Shown here piece after piece: positions 39,384 to 49,028 of a DNA stretch of 64,000 nt. The stretch is from assembly GCF_019458025.1 (NCBI RefSeq), contig NZ_JAHZUY010000003.1:121709-185708 (forward strand). Reading direction: 5' to 3'. Made by a program: the position numbers and the translations under genes. Positions within the stretch are counted from its first letter, which is position 1. Each line of letters opens with the position of its first letter. The DNA is from Caldovatus aquaticus. Lineage in GTDB: Bacteria; Pseudomonadota; Alphaproteobacteria; Acetobacterales; Acetobacteraceae. A model generated the notes under the pieces. The model made no database searches and was not told where the DNA came from. It worked only from the letters and a program-made list of their open reading frames with translations.

Positions 39384-40334
39384 TCAGCCCGTCCGTCCGT
39401 CCGCGCGGACGGCGCCGCCGCGCCCGGCCTCCGCGAGCCAGGCGAGCGTCGCCGCGCCGGCGGCGAGATCGGCGAGCAGCTTGCTCCCCCGCGCCGTCGC
39501 CGCGTGGCCCAGCGCCTTCGCCGCGTGCCGGCCGAGCTGCCGCAGCGCCTCGGCCCGCGCCGCCTCCGGGCCGTGGTGCTTCCGCGCGAAGCGCAGCCGC
39601 GACCGCGCCATGTGGTACGCCTTGCGCCAGACGATGCGCGCGGAGGGCGCGGAGGAGCGGCCGCCGGCGTGGGCGACCGCCGCCTCCGGCACCAGCACCA
39701 CGCTCCGCCCGCGCGCGATCGCCTGCGCACAGAGGTCGTCGTCCTCGTAGTAGAGGAAGTACCCCTCGTCGAAGCGCAGCCAGGAGGCGGCATCGTCCCG
39801 GCGCACCAGCATCGCGGCGCCGGAGACGTACCAGGTGCAGATCGGCCCCTCCGGCCAGGGCTCGGCGTCGCGGTCGCGCGACAGGAGGCGGCGGCGGTGC
39901 TGCGCGGCGTTCCAGGAGTGCACGGCCCGCCCTTCGGGGTGGCGCGGATCGGGCGCCTCGCGCAGCGTCGGGGCAAGGATCGCGGCGTCCGGAAAACGGT
40001 CCGCCGCGGCGACGAGCGCCGCGACCGCCGGCGCCGAGATTCGCACGTCGGGATTGACGAGGAAGGCGAATTCCGTCTCGACGGCGCCGAGGCCGAGGTT
40101 GCAGCCGGCCCCGAAGCCGCGGTTGGCCGGCGCGCGCAGCAGCCGCAGCCCGGCGCGGCCCGAGGCGGCGACCGCCTGCGCCGTGCCGTCGCCGCTCGCG
40201 TTGTCCACCACGATCACGCGTAGGCCTTCCGGGCAGGCCGCGAGGAAGCCGCCGATCACGGCGGCGCTGTCATGCGTGACCGTGACCGCCGTCACGCGCC
40301 GGAGCGCGGCGGCGGCCGCGGCGTGGTCCTGCAT
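39384..40334 (-). CDS. Glycosyltransferase family 2
   Basis: GT-A-fold sugar transferase of the rhamnosyltransferase-like GT2 subgroup, 316 residues, cytoplasmic or membrane-associated. VTVTHDSAAVIGGFLAACP and VIVVDNASGDGTAQAV form the nucleotide-sugar site. FAFLVNPDVRI replaces the DxD motif with NPDV, normal for this subgroup. GYFLYYEDDDLCAQA carries the catalytic-base region. ATG 40334 after GGGAGGCGG. Likely acts on a surface polysaccharide or glycolipid, but no other glycan genes are near. Divergent from hemA. Confidence 0.88.
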   Translation of the reverse strand: MQDHAAAAAALRRVTAVTVTHDSAAVIGGFLAACPEGLRVIVVDNASGDGTAQAVAASGRAGLRLLRAPANRGFGAGCNLGLGAVETEFAFLVNPDVRISAPAVAALVAAADRFPDAAILAPTLREAPDPRHPEGRAVHSWNAAQHRRRLLSRDRDAEPWPEGPICTWYVSGAAMLVRRDDAASWLRFDEGYFLYYEDDDLCAQAIARGRSVVLVPEAAVAHAGGRSSAPSARIVWRKAYHMARSRLRFARKHHGPEAARAEALRQLGRHAAKALGHAATARGSKLLADLAAGAATLAWLAEAGRGGAVRADGRTG

Positions 40335-40452
40335 CCGCCTCCCTCGCGACACCCCAGGAGGGGGCGTCAAATCACGGCCTCGCCGCACCGCGCAAGGGGC
40401 GCGCCGGCACCGAGGGGGGTAGCGGGCCGACCGGCCCGGCCCCCCTCTGCCC

Positions 40453-40466
40453 TTGACCCAGGTCAA
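40453..40466. promoter_or_regulatory. FNR/FixK-type box upstream of hemA
   Basis: TTGAC-CCAG-GTCAA is a perfect inverted repeat matching the FNR/FixK/FnrL family site (TTGAY-N4-RTCAA). It lies 107 bases upstream of the hemA ATG in the spacer with the divergent glycosyltransferase gene. Oxygen-responsive control of hemA by such regulators is known in several alphaproteobacteria; binding here is inferred. No FNR-type regulator gene is in this window. Confidence 0.75.
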
Positions 40467-40572
40467 TGCGCCCTCCGGCCGGATGGCGCCCTTGGGGCGG
40501 ATGGACGGCTGCGACACTGGATTGCGGGGCTCTCGTGTGCCATTAGGCACGGCGCCGCCGCCTGCACGTGCC

Positions 40573-41805
40573 ATGGACACCCGCACCGCCCTGCTGACCC
40601 ACGCCCGCGACAGCCTGGCAGGGCTGCGCCGCGAAGGCCGCTACCGCGAATTCGCGCGGCTGGAGAGGATCGCCGGCCGCTTCCCGCGCTACCGCTGGCA
40701 TCCGCCGGGCGGGGAGGGGCCGCGCGAGGTCACGGTCTGGTCCTCCAACGACTATCTCGGCATGGGGACGGACCCGCGGGTGCTGGCGGCGGCCGAGGCA
40801 GCGCTGCGCGCGCACGGCGCCGGGGCGGGCGGGACGCGCAACATCTCCGGCACCTCCCCGCTGCACGCGGCGCTCGAGCAGGAGCTCGCGGCGCTGCACG
40901 GCAAGGAGGCGGCGCTGCTGTTCGGCAGCGGCTACGTGGCGAACCAGGCGGCGCTCTCGGCACTGCTCGCGGCGCTGCCGGGCTTCCACGTCTTCTCCGA
41001 CGCCAAGAACCACAACAGCATGATCGCCGGCATGCGCGGCACCCCCGCGGCGCGGCACATCTGGCGGCACAACGACCTCGCCGACCTCGAGGCCAAGCTG
41101 CGCGCCGCGCCGGCGGAAGCGCCGAAGCTGATCGCCTTCGAGAGCGTCTATTCGATGGATGGCGACATCGCCCCGATCGGCGCCATCTGCGACCTCGCCG
41201 AGCGCTACGGCGCCATCACCTACTGCGACGAGGTGCACGCGGTCGGCCTCTACGGCGCGACGGGCGGCGGCATCACCGAACGCGACGGCGTGGCGCGGCG
41301 GGTGGACGTGATCGAGGGCACGCTCGCCAAGGCCTTCGGCGTGCTCGGCGGCTATGTCGCGGGCGATGCGGCGCTGGTGGACTACATCCGTTCGACGGCC
41401 GGCGGACTGATCTTCACCACCGCGCTGCCGCCGCACGTCGTCGCCGCCGCGCTCGAGAGCGTGCGGCTGCTGCGCGCCGACCCGGTGCCGCGCGCGCGCC
41501 TCGCCGAGCGCGCCGCGGCGCTGAAGGCGGCGCTGGACGCCGCCGGCCTGCCGCGGATGCCGAGCGAGAGCCACATCGTCCCGCTCTGGATCGGCGACGC
41601 GACGCTCTGCCGCGAGGTGGCGCGCCGCCTGCTCGCCGAGCACGCGATCTACGCCACGCCGATCAACTACCCGACCGTCCCGCGCGGCGAGGAGCGGCTG
41701 CGCCTCTGCGCCACGCCGCTGCATACGGATGCGATGATCGCGGAACTGGTCGCGGCGCTGCGCGCCGTGCTGCCGCACCGCACGCCGGGCGCGCGCGCCG
41801 CGTAG
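40573..41805 (+). CDS. hemA: 5-Aminolevulinate synthase
   Basis: First step of haem synthesis by the C4 (Shemin) route: glycine plus succinyl-CoA to 5-aminolevulinate. 410 residues, PLP-dependent, alpha-oxoamine synthase family. Motifs: [49 protein letters not shown] and the PLP lysine in [17 protein letters not shown] at 40573; an in-frame upstream TTG inside the FNR box is very unlikely. The box predicts oxygen control. hemF lies 17 kb away; no other haem genes adjoin. Confidence 0.96.
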   Translation: MDTRTALLTHARDSLAGLRREGRYREFARLERIAGRFPRYRWHPPGGEGPREVTVWSSNDYLGMGTDPRVLAAAEAALRAHGAGAGGTRNISGTSPLHAALEQELAALHGKEAALLFGSGYVANQAALSALLAALPGFHVFSDAKNHNSMIAGMRGTPAARHIWRHNDLADLEAKLRAAPAEAPKLIAFESVYSMDGDIAPIGAICDLAERYGAITYCDEVHAVGLYGATGGGITERDGVARRVDVIEGTLAKAFGVLGGYVAGDAALVDYIRSTAGGLIFTTALPPHVVAAALESVRLLRADPVPRARLAERAAALKAALDAAGLPRMPSESHIVPLWIGDATLCREVARRLLAEHAIYATPINYPTVPRGEERLRLCATPLHTDAMIAELVAALRAVLPHRTPGARAA

Positions 41806-41835
41806 CGGCGGGCCGGCGCCGCGGCGCCGGCCGGC

Positions 41836-42245
41836 TCAGTTCACCGCGATGCCCTGGTTGGTGATGATCACGTTGGTCGTCGCGCAGACGTTCACGCCGT
41901 GGCGCTCGACGGCGCGGCCGTTCAGCCAGGTGGCGCGGACGTCGTAGTTCCCCCTGTTGGCCGCCCGGACCAGCATGGCGCTTCCCGGCGGGAGCATCCT
42001 GGTGCCGAGCTGGTCGGGCCCCAGTCCCCGCGGCTCGAATGGCTGAACTGGAGGTTGCGCACCGTCATCGTCGCGTTGTTGACGACCCGGAAGCGGGTGT
42101 CGCACACGGGCGCCGGCGCCACCACGACCGGCCGGGCGCTCGGCGGGGCGAGGGCGACAGGCTGGCGCTGCGGCTCGGCGCAGCCGGAGGCGGCGAGCGC
42201 CGCCGTGGCCAGGGCGAGAGCGGGGACGGCGCGGCGACGCGGCAT
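41836..42245 (-). pseudogene. Small lipoprotein gene with a single-base frameshift
   Basis: Reading from ATG 42245: signal peptide and lipobox ALATAALAASGC, then CDTRFRVVNNATMTVRNLQF and SRGDWGP. Continuity is lost near 42020 in the run GGGGCCC. The next frame continues naturally as DQLGTRMLPPGSAMLVRAAN and ends VIITNQGIAVN at 41836. Adding one base in the C run restores a protein of about 136 residues. Either a real disruption or an assembly indel. Family not recognised; the mature part looks like a small beta-sandwich. Convergent with hemA. Confidence 0.75.
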
Positions 42246-42333
42246 GCGGTCAGGCCCCCGGCCAAATTGCGATGTCGTAATAACACCGGTGCCGCACGGG
42301 CCGCGCAATCGGCCGTCCGTGCCCTGCCGCCGT

Positions 42334-43014
42334 TCACTCCCGCCGCAGCACCCCGTCCACCAGCCGGTCCGCCCAGGCGCGCGAGACGTGGGCGCGGCGC
42401 AGCGCCTCCTCGTCGTAGTCCTCGCGCACCCAGTCGAGGAACGGCTTCGGCCCGCGCTCGCGCAGATGCGCCGCGTAGAGCGCGAAGAACGCATCCAGCA
42501 CCCCGGTCCGGCTCTGCCGCACATGCCCGAAGCGCAGGGCAAGCTGCGCCATCGCCGCCTCCACCGGCCGGCCCTGCAGCAGCAGCCAGATCCCTGCCGC
42601 GAGGCCGGTGCGGTCGGCGCCGGACTTGCAGTGGATCAGCGCCGGCTCCGCCATCGTCCGGTAGATCTCGGCGAGCCTGAGGATGCGCTCGCGGTGCGGC
42701 GCGCCGCGGCTCTCGAAGGGCGCATCGTAGTGGGCGAGGCCGAGCGCTGCCGCTTCCCAGCGGCCGAGGCGGTCGGAGCCGCACCCCGCGCGCTCGCCGC
42801 GCAGGTTGATCACCGTGCGCAGGCCGAAGCGCCGCGCCGCCTGGCGGAGCTGCCAGGGCAGCGGATGGTTGGAGCGGTAGAGGCGCCCGCTCTCCACCAC
42901 GCCCCAGTTGCGCCAGGGGATGCGCAGCAGCGCATGGTCCACGAACAGGCTGTTGAGCCAGGCGGCGGCGCGGCGCTGCGGCGAGGGAGGAGGCGAGGGC
43001 GGCGGGGCGGGCAT
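42334..43014 (-). CDS. Dual-specificity/tyrosine-type protein phosphatase
   Basis: Cys-based phosphatase, 226 residues. LIHCKSGADRTGLAAGIWLL provides the CX5R active site. VESGRLYRSNHPLP and TVINLRGER are typical of the bacterial DSP subgroup linked to lipopolysaccharide or polyphosphate-like substrates. The N-terminal ~20 residues are Pro/Arg-rich. ATG at 43014 taken; an upstream in-frame start would add low-complexity sequence only. Lies between the frameshifted lipoprotein and the methylthioadenosine phosphorylase gene, all on the same strand. Substrate unknown. Confidence 0.86.
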   Translation of the reverse strand: MPAPPPSPPPSPQRRAAAWLNSLFVDHALLRIPWRNWGVVESGRLYRSNHPLPWQLRQAARRFGLRTVINLRGERAGCGSDRLGRWEAAALGLAHYDAPFESRGAPHRERILRLAEIYRTMAEPALIHCKSGADRTGLAAGIWLLLQGRPVEAAMAQLALRFGHVRQSRTGVLDAFFALYAAHLRERGPKPFLDWVREDYDEEALRRAHVSRAWADRLVDGVLRRE

Positions 43015-43138
43015 CGGCAGGCGGCGGCATAGGGCAGATCGCGGGCGGCGGGAACGGCGGCGAGCAGGTCCCGCCTCCGCGCGACGGGCGCACGCCCCGC
43101 TGCGCGCGGCGCCTCCCGGGCGGTCCGCGGCGCGCCCG

Positions 43139-44050
43139 TCAGCCGTCCGCGGCGGCACCCCCCAGCACCCGCCCGGCCACCGCGTCGAGCTTCGCGAGCA
43201 GCGCCGAGTCGCGCTTCTCCGGCGCGGTGACGACAGCGTTGTCGAGGGCGCGGTCGCAGCCCTGCGGGCAGAGCCCGCGCGGCGCGCCGAGCCCCGGCAC
43301 CACGGCCCTCACCAGGGCGCGCGCCTTCTCGGCGTTGGCGAACAGCACCTTCACCACCTGCTCCACCGTCACCGCGTCGTGCTCCGGATGCCAGCAGTCG
43401 AAGTCGGTCACCATCGCCACCGTCGCGTAGCAGAGCTCCGCCTCGCGGGCGAGCTTCGCCTCCGGCATGTTGGTCATGCCGATCACGTCGCAGCGCCAGG
43501 AGCGGTAGAGCTCGCTCTCTGCCTTGGTGCTGAACTGCGGCCCCTCCATCACGAGGTAGGTCCCGCCGCGCGCGACCGGCAGGCCGAGCCCGCGCGCCGC
43601 CTCCTCCAGCGCGTCGCCGAGCCGGGCGCAGACCGGGTGCGCCATCGAGACGTGCGCGACGCAGCCGCAGCCGAAGAAGCTCTTCTCGCGCGCGAAGGTG
43701 CGGTCGATGAACTGGTCCACGATGACGAAGTGCCCGGGCGGCAGGTCCTCGCGCAGCGAGCCGACGGCGGAGAGCGAGATCACCTCCGTGCAGCCGGCGC
43801 GCTTCAGCGCGTCGATGTTGGCGCGGTAGTTGAGCGCCGAGGGCGGCGCCGGATGCCCCCGCCCGTGGCGCGGCAGGAAGACGCAGCGCACGCCGGCGAG
43901 GCGGCCGAACAGCAGCGCGTCGGAGGGCTCGCCCCAGGGCGTTGCGACGCGGCGCCACTCCCGCTCCTCCAGTCCCGCGATGTCGTAGAGGCCGGAGCCG
44001 CCGATCAGGCCGATCACCGGTTCGACGCGGGGGCTGGTCTGCTGCGGCAT
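43139..44050 (-). CDS. mtnP: S-methyl-5'-thioadenosine phosphorylase
   Basis: Methionine salvage: phosphorolysis of methylthioadenosine to adenine and methylthioribose-1-phosphate. 303 residues. Motifs: VIGLIGGSGLYDI, FLPRHGRGH, ALNYRANIDALKRAG, YLVMEGPQFSTKAESELYRS and GMTNMPEAKLAREAELCY, the MTAP-type set rather than plain purine nucleoside phosphorylase. ATG at 44050. Other mtn genes are not adjacent. C-terminal KLDAVAGRVLGGAAADG is normal. Confidence 0.95.
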   Translation of the reverse strand: MPQQTSPRVEPVIGLIGGSGLYDIAGLEEREWRRVATPWGEPSDALLFGRLAGVRCVFLPRHGRGHPAPPSALNYRANIDALKRAGCTEVISLSAVGSLREDLPPGHFVIVDQFIDRTFAREKSFFGCGCVAHVSMAHPVCARLGDALEEAARGLGLPVARGGTYLVMEGPQFSTKAESELYRSWRCDVIGMTNMPEAKLAREAELCYATVAMVTDFDCWHPEHDAVTVEQVVKVLFANAEKARALVRAVVPGLGAPRGLCPQGCDRALDNAVVTAPEKRDSALLAKLDAVAGRVLGGAAADG

Positions 44051-44377
44051 GGGCGGCGGGCTCCGCTGGCGGGGGGCGTGGGGATGGCGAATCGCGCGAC
44101 CCGGCCCGGTCCGGCGGCCTCGGTCCGGCTGCCGTCCGGGGGCGGGCAGGGGGGCGCGTCATAGGACGGAGGCCCGCCGGTGCGAAGCCCCGACCGTCCC
44201 GGCACGGCCGGCCTCGCCGCCGGGAAGGCGTTCCCGCCCGCTCCCGGCGCGGCGTTCCGGGGGGCGGGGACGGCGCAACACGCGAAACACGATCCGACAC
44301 ACGGGCGCATCACGCCGGGAGCATCATGGCAGGCGCCGCCCTGGCGCACGGGGCGAGAGACCGGAGGTGCCCCCCCG
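44051..44377. other. Divergent intergenic region, nothing definite
   Basis: About 330 bases between divergent mtnP and the di-iron-type MBL gene. It should hold both promoters. A locally AT-richer patch around 44270-44310 (CAACACGCGAAACACGATCCG) is the only stretch with possible promoter character; no confident hexamers were found. CCGGAGGTG at about 44361 is probably the ribosome site of the downstream gene. No repeat or RNA gene seen. Confidence 0.5.
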
Positions 44378-45106
44378 ATGCAGACCCGGATCGCCGAGAT
44401 CGCCGCCGGCCTCTACCGGCTCTCCACCTTCGTGCCGGAGGTCGCCGCGCCGGCCGGCTTCACCTTCAACCAGTTCCTCGTCCTCGGCGACGAGCCGCTG
44501 CTGTTCCACACCGGCTTCCGGCGCATGTTCCCGCTGGTGCGCGACGCCGTGGCCCGCATCCTTCCGCCGGAGCGGCTGCGCTGGATCGCCTTCGGCCACT
44601 ACGAGGCCGACGAGTGCGGCGCGATGAACGAGTGGCTCGCGGTGGCGCCGCGGGCGGAGGTCGCGCACGGGCAGACCGCCTGCCTCGTCTCGCTCAACGA
44701 CATGGCGGACCGCGCGCCGCGGATCCTCGCCGACGGCGAGGTGCTGGACATCGGCGGCCGGCGCCTGCGCTACCTCGACACGCCGCACATCCCGCACGGC
44801 TGGGAGGCCGGCGTGATGTTCGAGGAGACGACCGGCACCCTGCTCTGCGGCGACCTCTTCACCCAGGCCGGCGACGGGCCGGCGCTGACCGAGGGCGACG
44901 TGGTGGGACCCGCGATCGCCGCCGAGGACCTGTTCCGCTACTCCAGCCTGAACCCCGGCATGGGCGCCACGATCCGTCGCCTCGCCGCGCTCGCGCCCCG
45001 CACCCTCGCCCTCATGCACGGCCCGTCCTTCGCGGGCGACGGCGCGGCGGCACTGGGCGCCCTGGCCGCCGACTACGACCGGCGCGTGGGCGCGGCGATG
45101 GCCTGA
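44378..45106 (+). CDS. MBL-fold protein with flavodiiron-type (ODP) metal site
   Basis: 242-residue metallo-beta-lactamase-fold protein of the oxygen-binding di-iron group. GHYEADECGAMNEWL gives the HxExD motif that replaces HxHxD in flavodiiron proteins. The remaining ligands are at LDTPHIPHGWEAG (His), LLCGDLFTQAGD (Asp) and LALMHGPSF (His), so the set is complete. There is no fused flavodoxin domain. Flavodiiron enzymes reduce O2 or NO, but single-domain forms may be sensors; function here is open. ATG at 44378. Confidence 0.85.
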   Translation: MQTRIAEIAAGLYRLSTFVPEVAAPAGFTFNQFLVLGDEPLLFHTGFRRMFPLVRDAVARILPPERLRWIAFGHYEADECGAMNEWLAVAPRAEVAHGQTACLVSLNDMADRAPRILADGEVLDIGGRRLRYLDTPHIPHGWEAGVMFEETTGTLLCGDLFTQAGDGPALTEGDVVGPAIAAEDLFRYSSLNPGMGATIRRLAALAPRTLALMHGPSFAGDGAAALGALAADYDRRVGAAMA

Positions 45107-45176
45107 AGGCCCCGCGCCCACGCGGGCCTGCGGTGCGGGGCCGGCAACGGCCCGCGCCGCGCCGCGTTGCGGCGCC

Positions 45177-45626
45177 ATGGAGCTTTCCGACCTCGTTCCG
45201 AGCCTCGCCCATTCCCGGCTCCTGCCGCATCTGCGCGACTTGGCGATCGCCTACCTCCTCGCCTTCGCGATCGGCTGGAACCGCGAGCGCGAGGACCGCA
45301 GCGCCGGGCTGCGGACCTTCCCGCCGGTCGCCGTCGCCGCCTGCGGCTTCGTGCAGGCGACGGAGGAGCTCGCGCAGGGGGAGGCCGAGGCCATGGCGCG
45401 CATCGTCGAGGGCGTGATCACCGGCATCGGCTTCATCGGCGGCGGCGCGATCCTCAAGGGCGCCGCCGAGGTCCACGGCACGGCGACCGCGGCCGCGCTG
45501 TCGGCGACCGGGGCGATCGGGATCGCCGGCGGCCTCGCTGCCTACGGCGTGGCGCTGGCCATCTGCCTGTTCACGGCCCTGACACTGCCCGTGTTGAGCG
45601 GACTGAAGCCGAAGGAGCCGCGATAG
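45177..45626 (+). CDS. MgtC/SapB family membrane protein
   Basis: 149 residues, about four membrane helices, matching the membrane half of MgtC without the C-terminal ACT-like domain. Signature stretches: LLAFAIGWNREREDRSAGLR, VEGVITGIGFIGGGAILKG and HGTATAAALSATGAIGIAGG. MgtC proteins influence magnesium starvation survival and F-type ATP synthase or phosphate homeostasis. ATG at 45177. 70 bases after the di-iron MBL gene, same strand; no shared function is apparent. Confidence 0.9.
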   Translation: MELSDLVPSLAHSRLLPHLRDLAIAYLLAFAIGWNREREDRSAGLRTFPPVAVAACGFVQATEELAQGEAEAMARIVEGVITGIGFIGGGAILKGAAEVHGTATAAALSATGAIGIAGGLAAYGVALAICLFTALTLPVLSGLKPKEPR

Positions 45627-45752
45627 GGCCTTGCGGCGGGATCGGCCGCTCGGCGGCGGAGGGGGGTTGCCGGGCCGCCCCCGGCGCCCTTGGTTGGGCG
45701 CGACGCCGCGCCCTCTGCCTGCGCGCCCGGCCCGTCCGAAGGAGTTCCTCCC

Positions 45753-46028
45753 ATGCCATCCCGTCCCGCCTCGCGGCGCCGCGCCTGGCCGGCCCGCGGC
45801 CTCGCGCTCGGTGTCCTTCTCCTCGCCGCCGCCTGCGCCCCGCCGCGCGGCGCTCTCCTCGGCCCGCGCGGCACCGCCCTGCCGCCGCCCGGCCTCGATC
45901 CGGCCGCGGATGCCGCCGCCGCGGCAACGCCGCCTGCCGCCGGGTCGGGCGCGGCCGGTGCCGCCGGCGTGCCGGCGGAGCGGCGGAACGCGCCGGCGGC
46001 GCCACGCGGCCCGCGCCCGACCTCCTGA
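45753..46028 (+). CDS. Small lipoprotein, unknown
   Basis: Not recognised. 91 residues: basic n-region, hydrophobic core GLALGVLLLAAACAPP with a lipobox ending in Cys26, then a Pro/Ala/Gly-rich chain with little predicted structure. ATG at 45753 follows GAAGGAG at good distance, which supports a real gene despite the low-complexity sequence. Probably an outer- or inner-membrane-anchored small lipoprotein. Ends about 200 bases before the convergent fliJ gene. Confidence 0.6.
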   Translation: MPSRPASRRRAWPARGLALGVLLLAAACAPPRGALLGPRGTALPPPGLDPAADAAAAATPPAAGSGAAGAAGVPAERRNAPAAPRGPRPTS

Positions 46029-46234
46029 TCCGGCCGGGCGCCGCTGCCGCGCCGGCGTCCCGGCCCGTCGGCGTTCCCTTCCTCCCGCCGACCGCGGCCC
46101 GACCGGGGGCGCGATCGGATCAGCCGGGATGCCTCGCTGCCGGTGCGCCTGCGGTCGGGCCGGGGCAGGGGCGTCCGGGCGCGCTTTCGCCCGTCGCGGC
46201 CCGTCTCGCCGGGCGGGCCGGCCTGCTCCGCCGT

Positions 46235-46678
46235 TTAGCGCGCCGTTTCGCGCAGGGCCGCGGCGCCGGCCGCCTCGTCGAGGCCGCGCTGCGCCCGGCG
46301 CGCGGCGTCGCGCCGCGCCGCCGCGGCCCGCTCCTGGGCGAGGCGCTCCACCGCTCGTTCGGCGAGCCGGGCCGCGGCCAGCTCGGCCAGCGTCGCGGCG
46401 AGCCGCTCCCGCTCGAGGCGCAGCGCCGCCGCCGCCCGGTCGCGCGCCGCCAGCCCGCGCGGCAGCCAGGCGGCGTAGAGCGCGCTGCCGCCCTCCGCCG
46501 CCGCGGCGATCGCCGCCTCCGAGCGCAGCGCCTCCGCCGCGGCGCCGTGGCGCGCCTCGGCCGCCGCCATGGCGCCGGTCCGCTCGGCCAGGCGGCGCCG
46601 CGCGAGCGCGGTCTCGAAGCGGCGCAGGCGGGCGAGCGCGGCCAGCGCCGCCGCTCCCCGGTCGGCCTCACGCGGCAT
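46235..46678 (-). CDS. fliJ: FliJ-like flagellar export chaperone
   Basis: 147 residues, almost entirely helical and Ala/Arg/Glu-rich (RLRRFETALARRRLAERTG, RLERERLAATLAELAAARLA), the antiparallel coiled-coil expected for FliJ. FliJ binds the FliI ring and FlhA in the flagellar type III exporter. The sequence is too low in complexity for a motif match, so the call depends on its place directly after fliI with an 11-base overlap. ATG at 46678. Confidence 0.75.
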   Translation of the reverse strand: MPREADRGAAALAALARLRRFETALARRRLAERTGAMAAAEARHGAAAEALRSEAAIAAAAEGGSALYAAWLPRGLAARDRAAAALRLERERLAATLAELAAARLAERAVERLAQERAAAARRDAARRAQRGLDEAAGAAALRETAR

Positions 46679-48095
46679 CGGCCGGCGCCTCCCCCGCCAG
46701 CGCCTCGGCGAGCGCGGCGAAGCTCGCGGCGATCCCCGCGGGCCCGGCCTCGTCCTTGCGCTGATCGAGGAACGCCTCGATCCGGGGGGCGAGGCGGATC
46801 GCCTCGTCCACCGCCGGGTCGCTGCCGGGACGGTAGGCGCCGAGCCGGATCAGGTCGGCCATGTCGGCGTGCAGCGCGAGGATGCGCCGCGCGCGCTGCG
46901 CCAGCGCGTGCTCCTCCGGCGTCAGGCAGCCGGGGACGGTGCGCGAGAGCGAGCGCAGCACGTCCACCGCCGGCCAGCGCCCGCGCTCGCCGATGCGGCG
47001 GTCGAGCACGACATGGCCGTCGAGGATGCCGCGCACCGCGTCGGCGATCGGTTCGTCGTGGTCGTCGCCCTCGACGAGGACGGTGAACAGGCCGGTGATG
47101 GCGCCGGGGTTGCCTTCCGCGCGCGGCCCGGCGCGTTCGAGGAGGCGCGGCAGCTCGGCGAAGACGCCCGGCGGGTAGCCGCGGGTCGCCGGCGGCTCGC
47201 CGGCGGCGAGGCCGATCTCGCGCAGGGCCATGGCGAAGCGGGTGACGGAGTCCATCAGCAGCAGCACGTGCCTGCCCGCTTCGGCGAAGTGCTCGGCCAC
47301 CGCCATCGCGGCGTAGGCCGCCTCGCGGCGCAGCAGCGGGGGGGCGTCGGAGGTGGCGCAGACCACGACCGAGCGCGCGAGGCCCTCCGGCCCGAGATCG
47401 TCCTCGAGGAACTCGCGCAGCTCGCGCCCGCGCTCGCCGACCAGGGCGAGCACGGCGACATCGCAGGCGGTGCGGCGGGCGAGCATGGCGAGCAGGGTGG
47501 ACTTCCCCACCCCCGAGGCGGCGAACAGGCCGAGCCGCTGCCCGCGCCGGCAGGTGGCGAAGCAGTCGAGCGCCCGCACGCCGAGATCGAGCCGCGGCCC
47601 GAGCCGGGCGCGGCGCCCGGGCGGCGGCGGCACGCCGGCGCGCGGCGGCCGGCGCACCGGCCCCGGCAGCGGCGGCGGCCGGCCGTCGAGCGGCCGGCCG
47701 AGCGGGTCGAGCACGCGGCCGAGCCAGGCATCGGAAACGGCAAGCCCCTCGCTGCCGGCGGGAACGAGACGGGCGACGGTGCCGGGGCCGATCCCGTCGA
47801 GGGGGCCGAAGGCGAGGGCCTGCAGCGTCTCGCCGTCGCCGGCGAAGCCCACGACCTCGGCGAGCAGGGGCGGGGCGGTGCCGCCGGGATGGAGGGTCAG
47901 GCGTCGGCCGATGGCGGCGAAGCGGGCGATGCCGCCGATCGCCACGGCACCGCCGCGGATGGCGGCGATGCGGCCTGCGACCTCGAAGGCCGGGACCTCC
48001 GCGAGGCGCGCGGCGGCGGCGCGGGCGCGGCGGGCGAAGCCGGACGCGGCGCCTTCGGGGCGATCGTCTCGAAAAGCGCGCTGTGGCGCGGTCAT
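46668..48095 (-). CDS. fliI: Flagellum-specific ATP synthase FliI
   Basis: ATPase of the flagellar type III export apparatus, 475 residues, AAA-like F1-beta fold. Walker A LFAASGVGKSTLLAML; VVVCATSDAPPLLRREAAYA; Walker B VLLLMDSVTRFAMALRE; ATRGYPPGVFAELPRLLERAG; and TVLVEGDDHDEPIADAVRG. These match FliI/YscN rather than AtpD (no DELSEED region). ATG at 48095 chosen; an in-frame TTG at 48110 is possible. A GTTAACC sequence just upstream may be a CtrA half-site. Divergent from ctrA. Confidence 0.95.
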   Translation of the reverse strand: MTAPQRAFRDDRPEGAASGFARRARAAAARLAEVPAFEVAGRIAAIRGGAVAIGGIARFAAIGRRLTLHPGGTAPPLLAEVVGFAGDGETLQALAFGPLDGIGPGTVARLVPAGSEGLAVSDAWLGRVLDPLGRPLDGRPPPLPGPVRRPPRAGVPPPPGRRARLGPRLDLGVRALDCFATCRRGQRLGLFAASGVGKSTLLAMLARRTACDVAVLALVGERGRELREFLEDDLGPEGLARSVVVCATSDAPPLLRREAAYAAMAVAEHFAEAGRHVLLLMDSVTRFAMALREIGLAAGEPPATRGYPPGVFAELPRLLERAGPRAEGNPGAITGLFTVLVEGDDHDEPIADAVRGILDGHVVLDRRIGERGRWPAVDVLRSLSRTVPGCLTPEEHALAQRARRILALHADMADLIRLGAYRPGSDPAVDEAIRLAPRIEAFLDQRKDEAGPAGIAASFAALAEALAGEAPADAA

Positions 48096-48162
48096 GGGGC
48101 CGTTAACCAACTTTCAGGATTTTGTCGCGGTTATTAATACACGCAAACCCTGAATTTCCCCT

Positions 48163-48186
48163 TCACAAAGCACGCATAAGTTGTGA
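48163..48186. promoter_or_regulatory. Inverted repeat upstream of ctrA
   Basis: The fliI-ctrA spacer (48096-48218) is the most AT-rich stretch of the window. It contains TCACAA-N12-TTGTGA, a perfect six-base inverted repeat with arms 18 bases apart, ending 33 bases before the ctrA start. TTAACCAA at 48103-48110 resembles a CtrA half-site, but no full TTAA-N7-TTAA was found. A regulator site is plausible; the identity is unknown. Confidence 0.4.
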
Positions 48187-48218
48187 GACTGCTCGCGTGA
48201 CGGGTGGAGATGCGGAAA

Positions 48219-49004
<786 letters not shown>

Positions 49005-49028
49005 GGTGCTGGCGTCCGGCCGCCCCAG

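Noticed and set aside
48103..48117. A full CtrA box (TTAA-N7-TTAA) upstream of ctrA/fliI
   Set aside because: Only one TTAA half is present; the second half reads TCAG, so it is at best a half-site.
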